A program made the position numbers and the translations under genes. Below the pieces are notes generated by a model that had not been told where the DNA came from, ran no database searches, and was given only the letters and a program-made list of their open reading frames with translations. This document shows positions 24,812-33,494 of a stretch of DNA of 64,000 nucleotides, piece after piece. Origin of the DNA: Shewanella sp. UCD-KL21 (GTDB lineage: Bacteria > Pseudomonadota > Gammaproteobacteria > Enterobacterales > Shewanellaceae); the NCBI RefSeq assembly GCF_001957135.1, contig NZ_MPHK01000013.1:1-64000 (forward strand). Reading direction: 5' to 3'. Numbering within the stretch: the first letter of the stretch is position 1; every line of letters starts with the position of its first letter.

Positions 24812-25293
24812 GCTGACGCCTTGTTTTTTATGTATTTAATCAAGCGTCCTATTAACGGCAATTGCTCATACAGCATACTACCAAGGTCAAAGTAATCGCG
24901 GTGGGCAGTGATTTTTTCGTTAAAAGATAACTGACTCATACCTTCAACGGTTATGAGTTGACCTTTGTTTAGCTTGGGGTGACGGTAGCGCATTACCCAG
25001 AAAACGGCGGCCTGCTGATGGCTACAGCTCACTTGTTTGATATTAAACTCAATATGGTCAACATTGGCATATAGGTTAGCGAAGTACAGGGTAAGGTTTT
25101 CAATACCTTCGACTTTATGCAGTGGATCTTGAAAGGAAATGTCATCGCTATACACCTGTTTTAACAGGTGTAAGCTGTCTTTATTAAGCTGCTGGTACAT
25201 GCCGATAAAGTCATCAATGATTTGTGGTCTAGCAAGATCATTATTGCTGGCAGGCTCAGTTAAATGACTCACGGTATTGGCAGTACTTGGCAT
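24808..25293 (-). CDS. nuclear transport factor 2 (SnoaL)-like protein, first gene of the cluster
   Basis: The 161-residue protein has a cone-shaped NTF2-like fold judged by the phrases IDDFIGMYQQLNKDSLHLL, DDISFQDPLHKVEGIENL and MSQLSFNEKITAHRDYFDLG. Such folds bind small hydrophobic ligands or act as isomerases. It is the first gene of the eight-gene operon with GGAG before the ATG. No sigma factor/anti-sigma (RpoE-ChrR) pair is next to it, although the related clusters in some Vibrio and Rhodobacter species are controlled by one. Confidence 0.85.
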   Translation of the reverse strand: MPSTANTVSHLTEPASNNDLARPQIIDDFIGMYQQLNKDSLHLLKQVYSDDISFQDPLHKVEGIENLTLYFANLYANVDHIEFNIKQVSCSHQQAAVFWVMRYRHPKLNKGQLITVEGMSQLSFNEKITAHRDYFDLGSMLYEQLPLIGRLIKYIKNKASA

Positions 25294-25566
25294 TAATTTC
25301 TCCTTTACAACCTAAAACAACGAATCGCGTTACGCGAATTGCAATCTAGGTGATATTTGGCTAAATCTTGCAAACTTTAACTATAAAAACGGGCTGTTAT
25401 ATTGCCGTTACTGATTTAATAGTAAGCTTAGTTGCAAGCTTTGTCTTATATTTAACCGATTAAATACTTAAAAAAATAATCATTTAATATTCAATAAGTA
25501 AATAACCTTCTTTTTAGTTGGTTACTGATGATTTGTACGCAGCCAGACTCAAAGCAGATCACAATA
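25294..25566. promoter_or_regulatory. upstream region of the lipid cluster with an inverted repeat
   Basis: No gene lies in the gap. TCGCG (25325-25329) and CGCGA (25333-25337) form an inverted repeat spaced by TTA, about 30-45 bp before the first start codon. That is a plausible operator position. I do not see a clear extracytoplasmic-function sigma promoter. Confidence 0.35.
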
Positions 25567-25600
25567 AAAAAGGCGCTTAGTTTTCACTAAGCGCCTTTTT
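25567..25600. terminator. terminator downstream of nrfA, symmetrical
   Basis: Positions 25567-25580 and 25587-25600 form a perfect 14-bp stem with a 6-nt loop. The stem starts with A residues and ends with T residues, so it can act on both strands. It ends nrfA on the minus strand. Confidence 0.9.
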
Positions 25601-25618
25601 AAACTCAATAATGAGCAG

Positions 25619-27019
25619 TTACTGGTAACCTCTTACTGCAATAGGGCTCCAGTTTTTCTCAACGTCTTCTTTAATGAACTTTTGCTTTTCTTCAGATAGC
25701 TTCAGTTCATCAATTCCAACCGCGGCATGAGCAGACTCCTTGGTGCTAATGTCTGGGTATTGCACCTCGGTTACCTTAAGCAACCTTAGCACGCCCGCAA
25801 TAGACTCACGCGCAGCTGTTGCTTGCTCGATGGCTTTAGTCAGTAACTCACGGCCTTCATCTGGGTTATGGGCATAAAGGCCATGTGAAGCCATGGCAAA
25901 ATCCCAGCGCCATTGACCATGGCGGATCCCCATAATGCCATCATTCATTTGATGCCAGTTTGCCCCAGCATCCCAAGCCGCTTTAGCTTCGTAATGAGCT
26001 TTAACTAATAAGCCCTCAACCTTACGCGCCATGGCATCAATTTCTTGCTTATCACTGCTAAGCTTTGCGGTGATGTCATCTTTACTTTGATGACAGCCTT
26101 TACAAGTTTGATCAAAATACGGTAATGCTTTATCAACTTTATGGCTGGTAAATAGTTCACCTTGCTCGTTTTCTTCCGCAGGCATATGACAAGTAATACA
26201 GGTTACGTTATTTTCAGCATGCTTACTGCGGCTCCAATGTTCAAACTCGGGGTGACGTGCTTTTAAAATTGGCGTTTTCGAAATCGGGTGGATCCACTCG
26301 TAAAAGCGGCGAGTATCATAGTATTTCTCAATATCATCGGCGGTGGAGCCAAAGATCCACGGCATGTTTACCACATTACTCTTTTCAGGTTGGAAGTAAT
26401 AAGTTACGTGGCACTGACCACACACCTGCGCCCCCTGCATAGAAACCGATTGCTTTTCAAATGGCAACCCCACTTTATTCATGGCATTTTGAGCATGAGG
26501 CCTTGGTAGGGCTAACTTTTCAGAACCATTTTCATGACAGTCACTACAATAAACCACGCTGTTAACTTCAGTACCTAAATCGGTAAAGTTTTTTGCAGAA
26601 TATCCTTCAAAGCCTAACTCATTGATTAGCCTTGGCGCATCAGGGGTTTTACAAGTCCAGCAACTGGCAGAGGTACCTTTTTCACCTTCTTTTGGTGGCA
26701 CACCGGTACGCAAGGTTTGGGTTACATCTGCGACAGCAAATTGATGCCCCCTTGGGCTGTGGTATTCTTTAGCAAATGATGAGCCAGCCCATAGGATAAT
26801 ATTAGCGGGGTACTGGGCTAACATATCTTCACGTTCTGACTGCTCCTCAGTTGCCGCCCATGATTCATAATGCTCAGGGAATTTAGTTTCAAAAATATCC
26901 TTGGCTTGTGACGCCACCGCGCCGCCAAAAAAACTCAAGCCTAATAAAACCGCTACTGCTTTTACTGCCTTTGATTTAACAACAAAATCTCGGGCAACGA
27001 GGGATAGACGTTTGTTCAC
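25619..27019 (-). CDS. nrfA: cytochrome c nitrite reductase (ammonia-forming), pentahaem
   Basis: NrfA reduces nitrite to ammonium in the periplasm. The 466-residue protein has a signal peptide and five haem sites. The catalytic haem uses CWTCK (residues 120-124), where Lys replaces the axial His. The others are CSDCH (158-162), CGQCH, CITCH and CKGCH. The start is a GTG with AAGGA upstream. In Shewanella NrfA takes electrons directly from the quinol oxidase CymA, which agrees with the lack of nrfBCD here. A possible FNR-type site lies upstream (27083-27096). Confidence 0.97.
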   Translation of the reverse strand: MNKRLSLVARDFVVKSKAVKAVAVLLGLSFFGGAVASQAKDIFETKFPEHYESWAATEEQSEREDMLAQYPANIILWAGSSFAKEYHSPRGHQFAVADVTQTLRTGVPPKEGEKGTSASCWTCKTPDAPRLINELGFEGYSAKNFTDLGTEVNSVVYCSDCHENGSEKLALPRPHAQNAMNKVGLPFEKQSVSMQGAQVCGQCHVTYYFQPEKSNVVNMPWIFGSTADDIEKYYDTRRFYEWIHPISKTPILKARHPEFEHWSRSKHAENNVTCITCHMPAEENEQGELFTSHKVDKALPYFDQTCKGCHQSKDDITAKLSSDKQEIDAMARKVEGLLVKAHYEAKAAWDAGANWHQMNDGIMGIRHGQWRWDFAMASHGLYAHNPDEGRELLTKAIEQATAARESIAGVLRLLKVTEVQYPDISTKESAHAAVGIDELKLSEEKQKFIKEDVEKNWSPIAVRGYQ

Positions 27020-27082
27020 TGTGCTTCCTTAAAATTGCAAACTGACTTAACTAACTACTTATAAATTTACGATACCTACTGC

Positions 27083-27096
27083 TTGATACAGGTTAA
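27083..27096 (-). promoter_or_regulatory. candidate FNR/EtrA-type site upstream of nrfA
   Basis: TTGATACAGGTTAA resembles the FNR consensus TTGAT-N4-ATCAA with one perfect half and one weak half. A TATAAG (27058-27063, minus strand) at suitable distance could be the -10, placing the site near -40. Anaerobic control of nrfA is usual. Confidence 0.4.
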
Positions 27097-27120
27097 ATCT
27101 GTAACTTCAGCTTATTCAGC

Positions 27121-28332
27121 CTAACCTGGCCTGCCATCAATACGAGGGCGCGTTAATATTGGGCTGTAATGCAGCACAAACAATCCAAATGCCATAAACC
27201 AAAACCCACCAGCTAACCATAACCACATCTGGGTTTGAGCAGGTAACAATAAGGGCATAACTGCCCGTAACAATGCAGCGATAGGTAAACAGGCAAACGC
27301 CAGTGCCATACTTGGCCCTTGGTAAATATTGCGACTAGTGTGACCCAGAGACACTCTAGAAATCATGGCTAAACATAAAGAGGCGACACAACCCACGGCA
27401 AATAAATGCAATAGACTTCGGTAAGCATAGTCATCATTGATAAACCAACCTAAGCCCAGTAATGACAGCGGCAGTGACAAGTACGACACATGTAATGACC
27501 ACAACATTGGCTCTGACAGGCTTTTATGGGGTAACCAGCGGCTGAATCTCACCAAATGCAGCGCACCTGCAAGCAATAACAACACTTGCTCAACAGCTAA
27601 GGGCATTACCTTAAATATAGCTTGCACCACCAAAAGCACCATTATGACTAATAAGCCCTTTTCCAGCATGTAAATTGGCTGAGCTTTAGTGGCCTTTAAA
27701 CGCATGGCGGTAAAAAACGGAATAACCCGCCCGCCCACAATAGTGATAAGCAGAGCCAGCCAAAATAACATTCCCTGCCATATTTGATTAGCTAAAATAA
27801 AATTACGTTCGTTTAATGCGTAATAACTCACAAGATTAACAATAAACGCAACGGTTAACATGATTGAAAAACCAATGTTTTGCCATTGCTTAACCCGATA
27901 AACACAACGCCACATGGTAAACGCTGCAATCCCTAAAAACACGCTATCAAAAAATGCCGGTAACAACAGTGGAATATCCATCGGCAATAGCAACAATAAA
28001 CGGGCAATTAGCCAACTGGCAAAGGTTAGCGCTAATGGGGTGCCTTTTAGGCTCGGTTGATTAGTCCAGGTTTGTACTGCTGTGAGTAAAAAACCACATA
28101 CAATCGCCATGGCAAAGCCAAACAATAATTCATGGGGATGCCACCATAAAGGCAATACATTTGCCCAAAAATTGCTATTAAATAGGCTGTATTGCGGGGT
28201 AAACCAGCCCATTAACCATAATGGGATATACAACATTGCCAGTGCTGCGCCACCTAAGAAAAAAGGCCTAAAAGCTAAGCGCCAAATAGCAGCGGTTTTT
28301 TCGGTTTCTGCTGGGTCGTCAATATTTAGCAT
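27121..28332 (-). CDS. nnrS: NnrS family haem/copper membrane protein
   Basis: NnrS proteins are inner-membrane haem proteins that help cells resist nitric oxide. The 403-residue product has about twelve membrane helices and the family signatures WRLAFRPFFLGGAALAML and LWWHPHELLFGFAMAIVCGF, plus a later RVIPFFTAMRLK. The ATG at 28332 has AAGG upstream; the GTG at 28359 overlaps a possible regulator site and is rejected. It lies 101 bp upstream of nrfA on the same strand, linking NO defence with nitrite reduction. Confidence 0.93.
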   Translation of the reverse strand: MLNIDDPAETEKTAAIWRLAFRPFFLGGAALAMLYIPLWLMGWFTPQYSLFNSNFWANVLPLWWHPHELLFGFAMAIVCGFLLTAVQTWTNQPSLKGTPLALTFASWLIARLLLLLPMDIPLLLPAFFDSVFLGIAAFTMWRCVYRVKQWQNIGFSIMLTVAFIVNLVSYYALNERNFILANQIWQGMLFWLALLITIVGGRVIPFFTAMRLKATKAQPIYMLEKGLLVIMVLLVVQAIFKVMPLAVEQVLLLLAGALHLVRFSRWLPHKSLSEPMLWSLHVSYLSLPLSLLGLGWFINDDYAYRSLLHLFAVGCVASLCLAMISRVSLGHTSRNIYQGPSMALAFACLPIAALLRAVMPLLLPAQTQMWLWLAGGFWFMAFGLFVLHYSPILTRPRIDGRPG

Positions 28333-28361
28333 AATTATCAAGCCTTTTTTGGTGAACACAT

Positions 28362-28384
28362 AACATGCATTTTGTATATATGTT
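28362..28384. promoter_or_regulatory. candidate NsrR operator upstream of nnrS
   Basis: The left half AACATGCATTT matches 10 of 11 bases of the NsrR half-site AAGATGCATTT. The right half is weak (about 6 of 11). NsrR control of nnrS is well known in gammaproteobacteria, and the position 30-50 bp before the start codon fits repression. Confidence 0.45.
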
Positions 28385-28514
28385 TATATTATGCTGTTCT
28401 GACCCTAGCAGCAATAGCGATTAGCCTCTTTGGTACAAACCTAGTTGAAACTGTGAACTCACGCAAACAATCATGGCGTGCTTGGAGCAAATAAGCTCAA
28501 AGCCAAGTCACTGC
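28385..28514. other. intergenic stretch between nnrS and the duplicated phrB tail
   Basis: No gene or clear signal is visible in these 130 bp. It separates nnrS from the 209-bp repeat that follows. Confidence 0.4.
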
Positions 28515-28921
28515 ATTAGCAATGACTATTGGGCGATGGTTAAGTTAACTCACTTGTTTCGCCAGCTTTAATCGGCAAACAAAGGGGAAATAAGGACTAG
28601 ATGAGGACTAGATGAGGGCTAAATAAGAATGGAGATATGATTAAAATATACCGCTCATAAAAGGCCATAAAGCCCTAACGCTTTAACGCGCTTTGGACTT
28701 CACTGGCACGCTTTCTCGCCATGATTAGCAATGACTATTGGGCGATGGTTAAGTTAATTCACTTGTTTCGCCAGCTTTAATCGGCAAACAAAGGGGAAAT
28801 AAGAACTAGATAAGGGCTAAATAAGAATGGAGATATGATTAAAATATACTGCTCATAAAAGGCCATAAAGCCCTAGCGCTTTAGCGCGCTTAGGACTTCT
28901 ATGGCACGCTTTCTCGCCATG
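28515..28921. repeat. tandem direct repeat of about 200 bp including the 3' end of phrB
   Basis: Copy 1 is 28515-28723 and copy 2 is 28724-28921. They are over 90% identical by eye; copy 1 has an extra 11-bp unit (GACTAGATGAG repeated). Copy 2 ends inside phrB and supplies its last 15 codons and stop. Copy 1 carries a diverged duplicate of those codons. Confidence 0.92.
28675..28722 (-). pseudogene. orphan 3'-end copy of phrB
   Basis: The frame MARKRASEVQSALKR plus stop is a two-substitution variant of the true phrB end (MARKRAIEVLSALKR). It is in the same orientation, downstream of the gene. The lack of frameshifts suggests a duplication of a diverged allele and not simple decay. Confidence 0.85.
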
Positions 28922-30402
28922 GCATGTTCAACTATCGGACTGGGGTAGTGCAATTTAGCAGACGAAAACTCACTATCAAAGGCAAATAACTCGCCGTTAG
29001 TATTGGTATCTTGCTCACTTATTTCATTGCTGTTTATACCATCACCACTCAAAGCATCACCATTTGAAACATCACTTATGCCGAGTGTATCACCACTGAA
29101 TATCGGCTGATGAATCTGCTTTAAACTCACCGAGGCCAGTTCGGGAATATAGTGTTTGATAAAACAGGCGTCAGGGTCAAATTTACTGCTTTGATTCATC
29201 GGATTAAAAACCCGAAAATAAGGCTGGGCGTCACAGCCGGTGCCAGCTGACCATTGCCAGCCACCATTGTTAGCGGCCAAGTCACCATCGATAAGCTGCT
29301 GTCGAAAATAGCGCTCGCCCCAACGCCAATCCACCAATAAATGCTTGGTTAAAAAGCTCGCCACTACCATGCGCAAACGATTATGCATCCAGCCGGTTTG
29401 ATTTAATTGCCTCATTGCTGCATCAACAATGGGAAAGCCGGTTACGCCGTCACACCAAGCTTTAAACTCTTGGGGATTATTACGCCAATTTACTTTGCTG
29501 CCATTTTCATTAAAGTTTTTGCCTTTAGACAAATCCGGAAATGCCACTAACAGGTGTCGATAAAACTCACGCCACGCCAACTCGTTCACCCAGGTTTTAG
29601 CAGGGCTGGTGTCATCCACTAATGCATCTGGAAAGCGGTTTAATACTGCGGCTAAACATTGATTAGCACTAATCACCCCGATGGCTAAATAAGGTGATAA
29701 TCGGCTGGTACTGTCTAGCGCAGGAAAGTCTCTTTCAGCTAAATAGTCGTGTAAATTATTAGCACAAAAACGGTCTAAAATACCCTTAGCTGCAGCCTCG
29801 CCAGCAAGCCAATGCTGACTAGAGACCTTGGGATAATCAAATGCGATTGGTTTAGGTTTATCAACTGCTGCGCCAATAGCTTCTGGCACAGCCACAGGGG
29901 CAATTCGTCTAGCTGAAACTTGCTTGCGCCAGGTTTTAGAAAAAGGGGTAAATACCTTGTACATCTTGCCGGAAAGATTAGTGACCTCCCCTGCAGCAAC
30001 AATGCAATCTTGAGCGATAAACTGAATAGGTAAGCCAATATCAATTAACTGCTGATCGCGTTTTCGCTCATTAAATTCGGGCTCTTGGGTGGCAAAAACC
30101 TGATCAATTTGTTCATCGATTAAGTATTGCGGCATCCAATCCATCACATCATCAAACCAAGGCAACTGAATCACCTCAAGCTCAACCCCTAATGCCGCTA
30201 AATCTTGGGCTAAAAGATTGACATGACGTTCAATAAAGTCAATTTGAATTGCTGCTACATCATGACTATGCCATTGCTCAGTGCTGGCAATATAAATCGC
30301 TTTAACGTGACCATTTGATTGGTGCGCTAGCTCGAAAGCCTCTACAACACTATGGTTATCAGCCAGACGCAAGTCTTGCCTAAACCAAATTAAGCTATTC
30401 AT
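28873..30402 (-). CDS. phrB: deoxyribodipyrimidine photolyase
   Basis: The protein repairs UV-induced pyrimidine dimers using blue light and FAD. The 509-residue product has the N-terminal antenna domain (MNSLIWFRQDLRLADNHSV) and the FAD-binding domain. Signatures are WRWGERYFRQQLIDGDLAAN, GGWQWSAGTGCDAQPYFRVF and NPMNQSSKFDPDACFIKHYI. An insert of about 45 residues, low-complexity and rich in G, S, N and D, lies between LKQIHQPIF and LHYPSPIVEH, making the protein longer than the usual ~470. GAGG precedes the ATG. The DUF523/DUF1722 gene lies 60 bp upstream, a pairing also seen as ybgA-phr in E. coli. Confidence 0.95.
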   Translation of the reverse strand: MNSLIWFRQDLRLADNHSVVEAFELAHQSNGHVKAIYIASTEQWHSHDVAAIQIDFIERHVNLLAQDLAALGVELEVIQLPWFDDVMDWMPQYLIDEQIDQVFATQEPEFNERKRDQQLIDIGLPIQFIAQDCIVAAGEVTNLSGKMYKVFTPFSKTWRKQVSARRIAPVAVPEAIGAAVDKPKPIAFDYPKVSSQHWLAGEAAAKGILDRFCANNLHDYLAERDFPALDSTSRLSPYLAIGVISANQCLAAVLNRFPDALVDDTSPAKTWVNELAWREFYRHLLVAFPDLSKGKNFNENGSKVNWRNNPQEFKAWCDGVTGFPIVDAAMRQLNQTGWMHNRLRMVVASFLTKHLLVDWRWGERYFRQQLIDGDLAANNGGWQWSAGTGCDAQPYFRVFNPMNQSSKFDPDACFIKHYIPELASVSLKQIHQPIFSGDTLGISDVSNGDALSGDGINSNEISEQDTNTNGELFAFDSEFSSAKLHYPSPIVEHAMARKRAIEVLSALKR

Positions 30403-30462
30403 TAATACAACCTCTTAGCAAAAATCTTGTCCGGTTTACGCCAACCACAGGGTTAATGCGAC

Positions 30463-31422
30463 TTAGTAAGCGTAGCGTAACCTGAGTTCTTCAGGATGCG
30501 GATTTAAATACACCTGCCCTTCAATGTAAGGGGTTGGGTGTTCTCGTAAATAATGGTTAATTAAGGTTATTGGCACCAATAAGGGTAACAGTCCTTCGCG
30601 GTATTTCATTATCGATTCGGTAAGCTCTTCTTTTTGATCTTTAGACAGATGTTTTTTGAAGTAGCCCTGAATGTGCTGCAAGGTACTGGTGTGGTTTTTT
30701 CGGGTCGCTTTGATCTTTAACGCCGTCATAAAGCCTTCAAAATAGGTTTGCGCTGTGGCATCAAGATCATCAATCTGGGCTAAGATTGGCCCTAAATCAC
30801 GATACCATTGTGGGCTGTGAGCCATTAATAGGTATTTATAACGGGCGTGAAACTGCATGAGTTTATGCTTAGTCCAGCCTTCAGCTTGCAAGCAATGCCA
30901 TTCATGGTAAGCATAGACGCGGGTAATAAAGTTCTCTTTTATCAAAGGATCATGTAGCCGACCTTCTTCTTCCACGGGTAAATGAGGATAGGTCTCCATT
31001 AATTTTCTGGCATAAACACCCACACCAGATTTAGTGCCATTGTTGGTACCGTATTTGTACTCAATTACCCGCTCCATACCGCAGGTTGGCGATTTAGCGC
31101 AGAGAATATAGCCACCAATAAAGTTGAGTTCGTTAACCCGCTTTTCACTAAACTCAGCAAGTTTGTCGGTCACATCGATACTGCCATCGGCACTTTTTAC
31201 AAAAATTTTATCACCATCGATTTCTTGGCGGATACTTTTGCGTGGCGCGCCCATACCTATGGCCATTTCAGGGCATACGCTGATGTAATCAAAAAATGGC
31301 GCTAGATCTTTATTACAATAATTTGAGTTTTTATGACCGCCATCAAATCTTACTTTTTGTCCTAACAGGCAACTACTGATACCTATCTGAATTTTCTCAG
31401 GTTTAAAGATTTCTTTATTCAC
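30463..31422 (-). CDS. DUF523-DUF1722 fusion protein (TudS-like + YbgA-like)
   Basis: The N-terminal half is DUF523, related to thiouracil desulfidase TudS. Three conserved cysteines that could hold a [4Fe-4S] cluster are in SSCLLG, SVCPEMAIG and KSPTCGMERV. The C-terminal half is DUF1722 as in YbgA (HEWHCLQAEGWTKHKLMQFH, then the end LNPHPEELRLRYAY). The GTG at 31422 has AAGGAG upstream. The 319-residue fusion is the common form. Adjacency to phrB suggests a link to light or UV damage, perhaps thiolated pyrimidines; that is inference. Confidence 0.88.
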   Translation of the reverse strand: MNKEIFKPEKIQIGISSCLLGQKVRFDGGHKNSNYCNKDLAPFFDYISVCPEMAIGMGAPRKSIRQEIDGDKIFVKSADGSIDVTDKLAEFSEKRVNELNFIGGYILCAKSPTCGMERVIEYKYGTNNGTKSGVGVYARKLMETYPHLPVEEEGRLHDPLIKENFITRVYAYHEWHCLQAEGWTKHKLMQFHARYKYLLMAHSPQWYRDLGPILAQIDDLDATAQTYFEGFMTALKIKATRKNHTSTLQHIQGYFKKHLSKDQKEELTESIMKYREGLLPLLVPITLINHYLREHPTPYIEGQVYLNPHPEELRLRYAY

Positions 31423-31603
31423 TATACAACTCCTTGTGGCTTACATTTATTTACGTGCCATGTAATTAGTTAGATCATCTTTTTATTGATAGTAGCCCTG
31501 AATTGAATATAAGCAATCACTCTTTTGCAGTTAATTTTCAGTAAGTTCTGATCAGGGGCAAGAATGTCAAAGCAAGCATCTACATAGTTCAATCCCATAA
31601 CAA

Positions 31604-31636
31604 AGAAGGGCTAAACAATAGCTGTTTAGCCCTTCT
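31604..31636. terminator. terminator downstream of the DUF368 gene
   Basis: Positions 31604-31617 and 31623-31636 form a perfect 14-bp stem with a 5-nt loop. A short T-rich run follows on the minus strand. Confidence 0.75.
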
Positions 31637-31669
31637 CATCATGTTTTAGGTTAAATTAAAAATCACGCT

Positions 31670-32590
31670 TTAAGACGAATGCTGTTGACCGAATTTCTCT
31701 AGGCCCCAAACTAGGCTAATACCCACTATTAAACAAATTACCGCAGCCACTAATTGAGCTGGCTCGCCCGTCATTTGCTCAAACTGCATTGGTGATAAGT
31801 TTTGTTCAGTAAGTGCCACCAGCTCACCGCTAGAATTTTCACGCCAAGTGAGGACTTCTTTCCAAGGCCAGATTTTACCTAAGGTGCCTAACATTAAGCC
31901 TGTTAAAAACATCAGTGTTTGATCATGAAACTTACGTAGCATGGCTGAAAGCACATGACTAAAACTCAGTAAGCCCACAACACAACCACAGGCAAAACAA
32001 GCCAGCATTAAAATATCAAAGCCTTTGGCAGCGGCCAGTACGGCTGGATACATGCCTAATAGCAACAGAATAAAACTCCCTGAAATGCCCGGTAAAATCA
32101 TCGCGCAGATGGCAATGCAGCCAGATATAAAGAAGGTGAAATAACTCACTTCAAGCTCAATTGGATTAAGCACTGTGATAACCCAAGCAAAGGCAACACC
32201 TAAGATAAATAATGCCACTTGGAGTAAGTTAATCCCTTTCACTTGCTTAAGCATATGAACAACAGAAAATAAAATCAGCCCGAAAAAGAACGACCATACC
32301 GGTATCGGATGATTCGTTAGCAACCAAGAAATGAGTTTTGCTAGCGTGAAGATACTGGTTAAGATCCCGCCAAACACACAAACCAAAAAAGGGCCATTAA
32401 TGTGCATGAAAGCCGCTTTAAAACCCTGCTGCTTAATAATGCCAAAAAGTGAAGGATTAATTTTACGAATCGCATCTAATAACGGGTCTAAAATGCCCGT
32501 AATAAAAGCAATTGTGCCGCCAGAAACGCCCGGAACAACATCGGCTGCGCCCATCGCCATGCCTTTGAAGTAATTTAATAGATGATGCAA
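31670..32590 (-). CDS. DUF368 membrane protein, probable polyprenyl-phosphate transporter
   Basis: DUF368 proteins (PopT) have been shown to help return undecaprenyl phosphate across the inner membrane for cell-wall and LPS synthesis. The 306-residue product has the signature KGMAMGAADVVPGVSGGTIA and a second repeat ILPGISGSFILLLLGMYPAV, with about eight membrane helices. The best start is the TTG at 32590, 6 nt after AAGGA; a TTG at 32596 is too close to it. It is a single transcription unit with a terminator downstream. Confidence 0.87.
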   Translation of the reverse strand: MHHLLNYFKGMAMGAADVVPGVSGGTIAFITGILDPLLDAIRKINPSLFGIIKQQGFKAAFMHINGPFLVCVFGGILTSIFTLAKLISWLLTNHPIPVWSFFFGLILFSVVHMLKQVKGINLLQVALFILGVAFAWVITVLNPIELEVSYFTFFISGCIAICAMILPGISGSFILLLLGMYPAVLAAAKGFDILMLACFACGCVVGLLSFSHVLSAMLRKFHDQTLMFLTGLMLGTLGKIWPWKEVLTWRENSSGELVALTEQNLSPMQFEQMTGEPAQLVAAVICLIVGISLVWGLEKFGQQHSS

Positions 32591-32932
32591 AACCAATCCT
32601 TATTAATAAAATGAACACACCTTGGGTGTGAGAAATATAAGCTTAAATATCTGCTGGAACCTTATCTTAAAGCCAGCCAATAAACGTCTTATGTTGGACG
32701 CTTTTAAATTGAAAGTCATGTGACTTGGTTAGCAGTAACAGCATATAAAACAAATTATACCTGCACTAAGCTCAGTGAAGGAATATATCTTTTATCAAGA
32801 TCATTCGCTTATGTGCAAGCCGTTACAAGGATGTTAAACTCAAGCCCTAAGAACTCATCTGACCAGACAAAAATAAAACCAGATGGCTGAAAACAACATC
32901 AATCCTACGTTTAGAATCATTAAAGGACTGCT
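32591..32932. other. divergent intergenic region between DUF368 and DUF4442 genes
   Basis: No gene is visible in 342 bp. A small hairpin (CACACC 32616-32621 with GGTGTG 32625-32630) lies in the presumed DUF368 leader. Promoters for both directions must be here but no clear hexamer pair stands out. Confidence 0.35.
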
Positions 32933-33409
32933 ATGAGTCACGATAAACCCAATCACGTATTAGCCTTGTATCACAAAGTCACTAAATACCCTTTCGGTAA
33001 TAAAATATTCTCAATGATGGTATCAAGAACAGCGCCCTACTTTGCTACCGTGCGCCCTTTAGTGACCGCATTAAGAGTGAACCACTGTGCTGTTTTAGTT
33101 AAAAAACGTCGCGCGGTACATAACCACATTAAAACCGTACACGTAATTGCTATTTGTAACGGTTTAGAGATGGCCATGGGCGTGATGGCTGAAGCGTCTA
33201 TTCCAAAGCATTTACGTTGGATCCCTAAAGGTATGTCGGTTGATTACACCGCCAAAGCAGGCACAGATATTTTATGTGTCGCCGAAGTCAGCCCAGAGCA
33301 ATGGCAAGTGGGCGATATGTTAGTACCAGTTAATGCCTATGATACTGAAGGCAATGTTGTAGTGCGCGGCACCATTAAGTTATGGATTTCAGAAAAACCC
33401 GCTAAGTAG
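32933..33409 (+). CDS. DUF4442 hotdog-fold thioesterase-like protein
   Basis: The 158-residue protein belongs to DUF4442, which has the hotdog fold of acyl-CoA thioesterases. The phrases VRPLVTALRVNHCAVLVKKR and HVIAICNGLEMAMGVMAEAS cover the family core. AAAGGA precedes the ATG. A thioesterase role is likely from the fold, but the substrate is unknown. Confidence 0.8.
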   Translation: MSHDKPNHVLALYHKVTKYPFGNKIFSMMVSRTAPYFATVRPLVTALRVNHCAVLVKKRRAVHNHIKTVHVIAICNGLEMAMGVMAEASIPKHLRWIPKGMSVDYTAKAGTDILCVAEVSPEQWQVGDMLVPVNAYDTEGNVVVRGTIKLWISEKPAK

Positions 33410-33494
33410 TCTCAGCTAACAGTCTGTATCAATTTTAACCGCAGGCTGTTAGTCTTTTATTACAATCATTTATCAACAAAGATATGAACTCGAA

